Of a stretch of 12,941 nucleotides of DNA, positions 1 to 4,888 are shown piece by piece; position 1 is the first letter of the stretch, and each line of letters begins with the position of its first letter. The position numbers and the translations under genes are program-made. The stretch covers positions 1 through 12,941 of the forward strand of contig BDTQ01000163.1 of NCBI GenBank assembly GCA_002898135.1, in the 5' to 3' direction. Below the pieces are notes generated by a model. The model saw only the letters and a list, made by a program, of their open reading frames with translations. It had not been told where the DNA came from and searched no databases. Origin of the DNA: a bacterium BMS3Bbin07 (GTDB lineage: Bacteria; Nitrospirota; Thermodesulfovibrionia; Thermodesulfovibrionales; JdFR-85).

Positions 1-339
1 GAGGATGGGGTACAGTTCGTGGCTATTGACATCAACACCCCGTTAACAAAGGCAAAGAAAAGTCTCTGGAAAGCCAGCAGGAACTATATGGCCGGAGACC
101 TGTCTGACACCAAAAAAGATCTGCAGGAGGCAAAGGCAGCTTTAGGGAAAGCAACCAAAAATGCAGATACAAAAACTAAAGTAAAAGTCAGCAAACTTCT
201 CAAAGATGTTGAGGCCATAGAGAAGGAGGCGGACAAGGGGGCAAAGGCAGTCGGCAAGGACCTGAAGGGGCTCTATGAACGCGTTAAAACCCTCACACTG
301 GAGACCATGAACCTGTTTGAGGCTGGAGGAACACACTGA
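1..339 (+). CDS. 3' part of a small helical, Lys/Ala-rich protein, possibly YfdX-like (5' end outside window)
   Basis: The reading frame is open from base 1 to the TGA at 337-339, giving at least 112 residues with no stop upstream. A GTG at 19 could serve as a start, but it has no convincing SD and the residues before it (EDGVQF) read as protein, so I treat the gene as truncated by the window edge. The visible part starts with a beta-like stretch (FVAIDINTPL). It continues with helices rich in Lys, Ala, Asp and Glu and spaced Leu (AKKSLWKASRNYMAGDL, then DLQEAKAALGKA), ending in ...LFEAGGTH. A 'PL..A...L..A...Y..GD' opening followed by a helical bundle is what I recall of YfdX-family proteins, which are poorly understood, stress-linked and often exported. 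That match is from memory and moderate at best. Any signal peptide would lie outside the window. About 180 bases and a repeat element separate it from the downstream promoter, so it is probably a separate transcription unit. Confidence 0.6.
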   Translation, partial: EDGVQFVAIDINTPLTKAKKSLWKASRNYMAGDLSDTKKDLQEAKAALGKATKNADTKTKVKVSKLLKDVEAIEKEADKGAKAVGKDLKGLYERVKTLTLETMNLFEAGGTH

Positions 340-372
340 GTGCAGACTATGTCAGAACAGCGATAGAGGTGA

Positions 373-440
373 GGAGAGGGACGGGGACACAGGGGGTTGC
401 TCATTTTTGACAGGCATCCTGTCTGTCTCCCTCCCTGTCC
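373..440. repeat. REP-like bulged hairpin element
   Basis: Two nested inverted repeats form one imperfect hairpin. The outer arms, 373-389 and 424-440, pair at 14 of 17 positions (purine-rich GGAGAGGGACGGGGACA against pyrimidine-rich TGTCTCCCTCCCTGTCC). The inner arms, 409-414 (GACAGG) and 418-423 (CCTGTC), are a perfect 6-bp stem with a 3-base CAT loop. Bases 390-408 (CAGGGGGTTGCTCATTTTT) form an asymmetric bulge on the 5' side only. A G-rich stem with a one-sided bulge and a tight tip, lying between genes, is the usual build of REP sequences mobilised by REP-associated Y1 transposases (RAYTs). No transposase is in the window, so it would be a non-autonomous copy. It is not a good intrinsic terminator, because only TTTT follows and the stem is interrupted. 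Confidence 0.6.
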
Positions 441-494
441 TTTTCCAACAGTTGCCAGGTTTTCTACCGAATATCCCGGGAGATAATTAAAGTA

Positions 495-523
495 TTGTAT
501 TGTTGCCTCTCCGGAGATATAAT
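495..523 (+). promoter_or_regulatory. Candidate sigma-70 promoter for the permease/ATPase operon
   Basis: A perfect TATAAT at 518-523 lies 17 bases downstream of TTGTAT (495-500), which matches only the TTG half of the -35 consensus. Transcription would start near 530 and leave a leader of about 128 bases before the permease start at 658. This is the best promoter-like arrangement in the only long intergenic region, directly ahead of seven co-directional genes. The weak -35 together with an inverted repeat on the -10 suggests a controlled rather than constitutive promoter. Prediction from sequence only. Confidence 0.5.
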
Positions 524-535
524 ATTCATATCTCC
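513..535. promoter_or_regulatory. Operator-like inverted repeat overlapping the -10 and start site
   Basis: GGAGATAT (513-520) and ATATCTCC (528-535) are perfect 8-base inverted arms around a 7-base spacer. The left arm overlaps the first half of the TATAAT box at 518-523, and the predicted start near 530 falls in the right arm. A bound dimeric regulator would block polymerase here. The centre-to-centre spacing of 15 bases is larger than one helical turn. I do not recognise the motif as that of a named regulator, and no regulator gene is in the window. Confidence 0.45.
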
Positions 536-609
536 TGCTTGGGGGTAAAGCTTGAATCAAAGGATTCCCGGTTATGTATTGCAAAGGCTGTTTTGATGGT
601 GAAAGCGCC

Positions 610-654
610 GGGTTATGAGATTCTGACATGCCAAGGTTGCACATTTAATAACCC
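610..654 (+). promoter_or_regulatory. Leader stem abutting the permease start codon
   Basis: GGGTTAT (610-616) is perfectly complementary to ATAACCC (648-654), and the 3' arm ends at the base before the TTG/ATG start codons at 655 and 658. The loop is 31 bases. The 5' arm overlaps CCGGG (608-612), which can instead pair with CCCGG (567-571), so two mutually exclusive folds are possible. No SD precedes the start, so folding here could affect initiation. Stems of 5 and 7 bp also arise by chance, so this is tentative. Confidence 0.3.
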
Positions 655-657
655 TTG

Positions 658-2013
658 ATGAATAAAAACATAAAAACAGAAAAACTCGGTCTCAAGGAGC
701 TCATAGCCATGGGCGTGGGCGGCATGGTAGGGGGCGGTATATTTTCCGTCCTTGGCCTCTCTGTAGCGCTGGCCGGTCATGCAGCCCCCATCGCCTTCAT
801 CATTGGCGGTATCATTGCATCCTTAACCGGTTTTTCATACACTAAACTCGGTCTGACTTTTCGTTCGGATGGCGGCAGCTTTACGTATCTGGAACGTGCA
901 TTCAGCCAAAGAAACGTCGCAGGAATCGGAGGCTGGATGCTTGTGGCGGGTTATATCGGGACAATGGCCCTTTATGCGTTTACCTTTGGGGTCTATGGAA
1001 CGGCAATGTTCGGGGAAAAAGTACATCCCCAGGCCATGCACCACCTGTTGCAATCCCTGATCCTCCTTCTCTTTATGGGGATCAATCTTTACGGTATCAA
1101 GGCCGCCGGAGAGAGCGAAGACCTGATAGTTATGGTCAAGGTACTGATTCTTTCCCTCTTTGCATTTGCCGGTCTCTTCTATATCAGGGCGGATCACCTT
1201 ATGCCGGTTTTTAATATGGGCGGCAGCGGAGTCCTGATGGGGGCAGCCCTCGTCTTTGTGGCCTATGAGGGATTCGAGTTGATCCCGAATGCGGTAAATG
1301 AAATGAAGAACCCCGGCAGGGACCTCGGCAGGGGGATTATGATATCCATTGGCGTTACCATTGCCATCTATATCCTTGTTTCCCTGGTAGCAGTGGGCAA
1401 CCTGTTGCCCGCGGAGATCAGCAAATACAAGGAGTACGCCCTTGCAGTGGCGGCAAAACCATTCCTGGGCAAAGCGGGTTTTATGTTGATAGGTCTGGGG
1501 GCACTGCTCTCTACCGCCTCCGCCATAAATGCCACCATGTTTGGAACTGCACGCCTTGCAATGGTGATGGCCCAGGACTCCGACCTCCCTAATGTATTCT
1601 CACACAGGGAACGGAGAAACAATATCCCCTATGTGAGCCTTATATTCATCACTGCACTGACGCTGCTCTTTGTAAATACAACCGACCTGACAATCATATC
1701 ATCATTCGCAAGCTCCACATTCCTGCTGCTCTTTGCGGCAATCAACCTGTCTGCCGTCAGGCTCCGAAGGCGGATTGGCATAAACATGGTTACGCCCATA
1801 TCAGGCCTGATCCTGTCACTTTTATCCTGGATCGTCCTGTGCGTTTATCTTTACAGGTCATATTCGAGGGGGCTGGTATGGATAGGTGCGATTTATCTGT
1901 GTGTCGTAGTAGCGGAATTGTTCTTCAGTGAACGAAGATTGTTCTTTAAACAGAAGCTCGAAGGAGGTAAGGATGGCAAAGACCGAGGATTACGAAAAGT
2001 TATCGGCAGATGA
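658..2013 (+). CDS. APC-superfamily amino-acid permease (ApcT-like)
   Basis: Inner-membrane secondary transporter of 451 residues with about 12 hydrophobic segments, a normal length for the APC family. TM1 has the unwound glycine motif GGMVGGGIF (residues 21-29). TM6 and the following loop carry the family signature VAYEGFELIPNAVNEMKNPG (201-220), in which the usual 'NPxRDLPRGI' reads RDLGRGI. TM5 contains Lys161 (IVMVKVLIL), apparently at the place of Lys158 of archaeal MjApcT, where that lysine replaces the sodium site and makes transport proton-coupled. The substrate cannot be read from sequence. I chose ATG 658 over TTG 655; an in-frame TAA at 649-651 blocks anything earlier. No SD precedes either codon. 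The basic C-terminal tail (DGKDRGLRKVIGR) overlaps the next gene by 41 bases. As first gene after the promoter, with proton pumps following, it may import amino acids with protons. Confidence 0.9.
   Translation: MNKNIKTEKLGLKELIAMGVGGMVGGGIFSVLGLSVALAGHAAPIAFIIGGIIASLTGFSYTKLGLTFRSDGGSFTYLERAFSQRNVAGIGGWMLVAGYIGTMALYAFTFGVYGTAMFGEKVHPQAMHHLLQSLILLLFMGINLYGIKAAGESEDLIVMVKVLILSLFAFAGLFYIRADHLMPVFNMGGSGVLMGAALVFVAYEGFELIPNAVNEMKNPGRDLGRGIMISIGVTIAIYILVSLVAVGNLLPAEISKYKEYALAVAAKPFLGKAGFMLIGLGALLSTASAINATMFGTARLAMVMAQDSDLPNVFSHRERRNNIPYVSLIFITALTLLFVNTTDLTIISSFASSTFLLLFAAINLSAVRLRRRIGINMVTPISGLILSLLSWIVLCVYLYRSYSRGLVWIGAIYLCVVVAELFFSERRLFFKQKLEGGKDGKDRGLRKVIGR
1961..1968 (+). promoter_or_regulatory. 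Strong SD (AAGGAGGT) inside the permease gene
   Basis: AAGGAGGT at 1961-1968 sits 4 bases before ATG 1973. It decides the start of the first ATPase against the longer reading frame beginning at 1928, which has no SD and would add 15 residues unlike the paralog. Since it lies within the permease coding region, the two genes are likely translationally coupled. Confidence 0.85.
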
Positions 2014-4576
2014 AACAATTAAAGCACTACAGACAGACAAAGAGAGGGGACTATCTTCAGAGGAGGCCGGAAAGAGATTAGAGCAATACGGCTACAATGA
2101 AATCCCGGAAAAAGAGGAATCTACATTTCACAGGGTCTTCAGGCGTTTCTGGGGACCTATTCCGGCGATGATAGAGGTTGCGGCACTGCTCTCTGCCGTG
2201 GTCCGCAGGTGGGATGATTTCATAATAATAATGATCCTGCTTCTAACCAATGCATTCATAGACTTATGGCAGGAGTCAAAGGCGTTAAATGCCCTGAAGG
2301 TATTAAAGGAAAAACTGGCAAAACAGGCGCTTGTTTTGCGGGACGGAAAGTTTCAGACAATAGAGGCCAAAGACCTGGTCCCGGGAGACATTATAAAGGT
2401 AAAAATCGGGGATCTGGTCCCGGCGGATGTAAAACTCATAGCGGGGGATTATCTGCAGGCCGACCAGTCAGCACTGACAGGTGAGTCATTACCTGTCAGC
2501 AAAAAAGTCGGTGATGTCGCATATTCCAATTCCATAATAAAACAGGGCGAGATGTTATCAGTAGTTATCAACACGGCACTGAATACCTTTTTCGGTAAAA
2601 CCGTGGCACTTGTAGCAAGAGCCCAGAGAGAAGAAAAAAGTCATTTTCAGAAAGCAGTTGTCCATATTGGAAACTATCTTATTATCATCACCATATTCCT
2701 CGCCGCAATTATCCTGATCACTGCCTTGTTCAGACATGAAGACATGATCGAGATATTGAGGTTTACACTTATTCTGACGGTCGCCGCAATCCCGGTTGCA
2801 TTGCCTGCGGTGCTCTCCGTGACAATGGCTGTCGGGGCCATGAGCCTGGCGAAGAAACAGGCTATAGTAAGCCGACTCGTCTCCATAGAAGAGCTCGCCG
2901 GAGTTGACGTCCTCTGCTCCGACAAGACCGGAACTCTAACCCAGAACAGGATGACAGTCTCTGATCCGGTCACATTTTACGGGCATACTGTTGAGGAATT
3001 AATGCTTTATGCAGCACTTGCATCAAGTGAAGAGAATAAAGACCCTATAGAGATACCTATATTTGAGTATCTGAAAAAAACAGGTCAACTGAAAGAGTTA
3101 AAACAGTATCAGCAGCTAAAGTTTACACCGTTTGATCCTGTAAGCAAAAGAACAGAGGCGACTGTGAAGTCAGGTGACAGGACGTTTATAGTTACCAAGG
3201 GTGCATCCCAGGTAATACTTGAGTTATGCGGAGAGCAGATCGACAAGCATGACATACTGGGAAAAGTGGAGGATTTTGCAGAAAAAGGGTTCAGGACGCT
3301 GGGAATTGCAATAAAGCAGCCGGATGACAAACACTATGAATTCATAGGCCTGCTTCCGCTTTTTGATCCACCACGGGAAGACTCAAAAGAGACGATAGAA
3401 GAGGCAAAGAAACTCGGGTTGGACATTAAGATGGTTACGGGAGATAATGTAGCCATTGCAAAACACATAGCAGATATCCTTGGGGTTGGCGAAAACATTC
3501 TGGATGCCAGAGACCTTAAGGGAGCAAACAATAAGGAACTTATCGTGTTGGGGCAGATAATTGCAAAATCGGTATATAAAAGGTTGTCTCCGGGCGCCAC
3601 GGAAGAGGATGCACAGAGGGTTGCAGCCGGGATTGTAAAGGATCTGGAAAAAGAGTTTGCAACCATGGAGCTGCCAAAGGGCTACGTGAAGAGGCATGAG
3701 TCGGAGATTATAGAGGTGATTGAGGATGCCGACGGCTTTGCACAGGTCTTTCCTGAGGATAAATACCTGATTGTCGACAAGCTCCAGAAAGCCGGACATA
3801 TCGTTGGCATGACGGGGGACGGAGTGAATGACGCCCCTGCATTGAAGAAGGCGGATGCCGGCATCGCAGTCTCGGGAGCAACGGATGCTGCAAGGGCGGC
3901 AGCGGATCTTGTGTTGCTGGCACCGGGATTGTCCGTAATCATTGATGCCATAAAGGGGGCAAGGGTCACCTTTGAGAGGATGAAGAGTTACAGTCTCTAC
4001 AGGATAGCCGAGACAATCAGGGTAATCCTCTTTATGACGGCATCAATCGTTATATTCAATTTCTACCCGGTTACCGCAATCATGATTATTATCCTGGCCT
4101 TTCTGAATGACCTGCCAATACTGGCTATTGCATATGACCGAACCAGGGTGGATGCGGAACCCGTAAAATGGAATATGGCGGAAGTGATGAGTATATCCAC
4201 CATGCTCGGTATTCTGGGTGTCATTGCAAGCTTTGGAATCTTCTATATTGCCGAGGAGTATATGCACCTTTCCGCCCCTGTTGTACAGAGTTTTATATTT
4301 CTAAAACTGGCAGTGGCCGGACATCTGACGATATTTATAACACGGACAGAGGAGCGTTTCTGGCGGAGACCCTACCCTGCTCCCATACTGCTCTGGGCAG
4401 CTATCCTGACAAAAATCCTCGCAACCCTATTTGTGGTATACGGATGGTTTGTAGCCCCGATAGGCTGGAAATATGCCTTGATAGTTTGGGGGTATGCCAT
4501 TGCCTGGTTTGTTATTAACGACTTTGTCAAGGTCTGGGCATATAAGTTATTGCGAAAGGACAAGATTATTGCCTGA
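1973..4576 (+). CDS. Plasma-membrane proton-pumping P-type ATPase, P3A/PMA1-like (copy 1)
   Basis: ATP-driven electrogenic proton exporter, 867 residues. Order: N-terminal cation-ATPase domain (DYEKLSADETI...NEIPEKEES, 6-50); M1-M2 (about 59-101); A domain with TGES (169-172); M3-M4 with PVALP (274-278) and MAVGA; P domain with phospho-acceptor Asp317 in CSDKTGT; N domain with KGA (409-411); hinge MVTGDN (487-492) and MTGDGVND (613-620); M5-M10 (about 678-855). P3A assignment rests on M4 'IPVALPAVLSVTMAVGA', M6 LND (Asp713, matching plant AHA2 Asp684), M5 Arg683 (AHA2 Arg655) and M2 Asn93 (AHA2 Asn106), the proton-path residues. It lacks the long autoinhibitory tail of plant pumps; only about 12 residues follow M10. 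Residues 511-585 hold a helical insertion some 50 residues longer than AHA2's connecting segment. Potassium or another ion is possible but less likely. Confidence 0.93.
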   Translation: MAKTEDYEKLSADETIKALQTDKERGLSSEEAGKRLEQYGYNEIPEKEESTFHRVFRRFWGPIPAMIEVAALLSAVVRRWDDFIIIMILLLTNAFIDLWQESKALNALKVLKEKLAKQALVLRDGKFQTIEAKDLVPGDIIKVKIGDLVPADVKLIAGDYLQADQSALTGESLPVSKKVGDVAYSNSIIKQGEMLSVVINTALNTFFGKTVALVARAQREEKSHFQKAVVHIGNYLIIITIFLAAIILITALFRHEDMIEILRFTLILTVAAIPVALPAVLSVTMAVGAMSLAKKQAIVSRLVSIEELAGVDVLCSDKTGTLTQNRMTVSDPVTFYGHTVEELMLYAALASSEENKDPIEIPIFEYLKKTGQLKELKQYQQLKFTPFDPVSKRTEATVKSGDRTFIVTKGASQVILELCGEQIDKHDILGKVEDFAEKGFRTLGIAIKQPDDKHYEFIGLLPLFDPPREDSKETIEEAKKLGLDIKMVTGDNVAIAKHIADILGVGENILDARDLKGANNKELIVLGQIIAKSVYKRLSPGATEEDAQRVAAGIVKDLEKEFATMELPKGYVKRHESEIIEVIEDADGFAQVFPEDKYLIVDKLQKAGHIVGMTGDGVNDAPALKKADAGIAVSGATDAARAAADLVLLAPGLSVIIDAIKGARVTFERMKSYSLYRIAETIRVILFMTASIVIFNFYPVTAIMIIILAFLNDLPILAIAYDRTRVDAEPVKWNMAEVMSISTMLGILGVIASFGIFYIAEEYMHLSAPVVQSFIFLKLAVAGHLTIFITRTEERFWRRPYPAPILLWAAILTKILATLFVVYGWFVAPIGWKYALIVWGYAIAWFVINDFVKVWAYKLLRKDKIIA

Positions 4577-4618
4577 AACAAGTGATTAGGGATTCCCAAA
4601 ACCATCACGATATATGAA

Positions 4619-4675
4619 CCGGTATCCACCCCTCAGGTTATGCAGAGCAAAAATACCGAGGGGCCTGGATATCGG
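4619..4675 (+). other. Imperfect stem-loop between the two ATPase genes
   Basis: CCGGTATC (4619-4626) pairs with GATATCGG (4668-4675) with one G-U pair. After a small internal loop (2 against 4 bases), CCCCTC (4629-4634) pairs perfectly with GAGGGG (4658-4663), closing a 23-base loop. No run of T follows, so it is not an intrinsic terminator. It could be an mRNA processing or stabilising structure that sets the ratio of the two pumps. It lies in the only gap over 50 bases within the operon, and I saw no convincing promoter in that gap. Confidence 0.4.
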
Positions 4676-4888
4676 CTAAATATCCTGACAGGAGGGCTGG
4701 AGAAATGGAAGACATATGAAGACAAGGCAATCGGGGTTGACAGGAAAGATGGGGAAGGATTGTGGCTTAAAGGTTATACACCTATCCAGCGTCAGGAGAC
4801 AGAGAAGCTCCTCGGCGTCGCTGTAAGGAGGTTGTCATGCCAAAAACCACAGATGATTACAAAAAGCTCTCTATCGAAGATACGCTGA
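4640..4888 (+). pseudogene. Doubtful short ORF; possible rhodanese-domain remnant
   Basis: This frame is open from 4586; its first ATG is at 4640 and it gives 82 residues, running 52 bases into the second ATPase gene. There is no clear SD, and the ATG lies inside the stem-loop at 4619-4675. Read from 4601, the frame gives TITIYEPVSTPQ...GYRLNILTGGLEKWK. That matches the spacing and end pattern of the C-terminal half of rhodanese domains ('IVVYC...16 residues...GY.nVynL.GGieaWk'), with Glu where the catalytic Cys would be. No N-terminal half of such a domain is visible upstream, because that stretch is the end of the ATPase. Taken with the overlap, I read it as either a decayed gene fragment or chance similarity, not a functional enzyme. 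Confidence 0.25.
4824..4832 (+). promoter_or_regulatory. Strong SD (TAAGGAGGT) of the second ATPase
   Basis: TAAGGAGGT at 4824-4832 lies 4 bases before ATG 4837, the same arrangement as for the first ATPase. Both pumps therefore look built for efficient translation, unlike the permease ahead of them. Confidence 0.85.

Noticed and set aside
509..516. CTCCGGAG palindrome as a separate operator
   Set aside because: Eight bases, partly contained in the longer inverted repeat at 513-535; likely incidental.
273..644. Reverse-strand 123-residue ORF over the intergenic region
   Set aside because: It runs through the REP-like hairpin and the promoter and overlaps the upstream gene. Its protein has no recognisable family pattern.
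709..711. ATG 709 with AAGGAG at 694-699 as the true permease start
   Set aside because: It would remove the family-typical KLGLKELIA segment ahead of TM1. It is kept only as an alternative, because the 658 start lacks an SD.
1928..1972. Upstream start for the first ATPase adding 15 residues
   Set aside because: It has no SD, whereas ATG 1973 has AAGGAGGT and gives an N-terminus matching copy 2.
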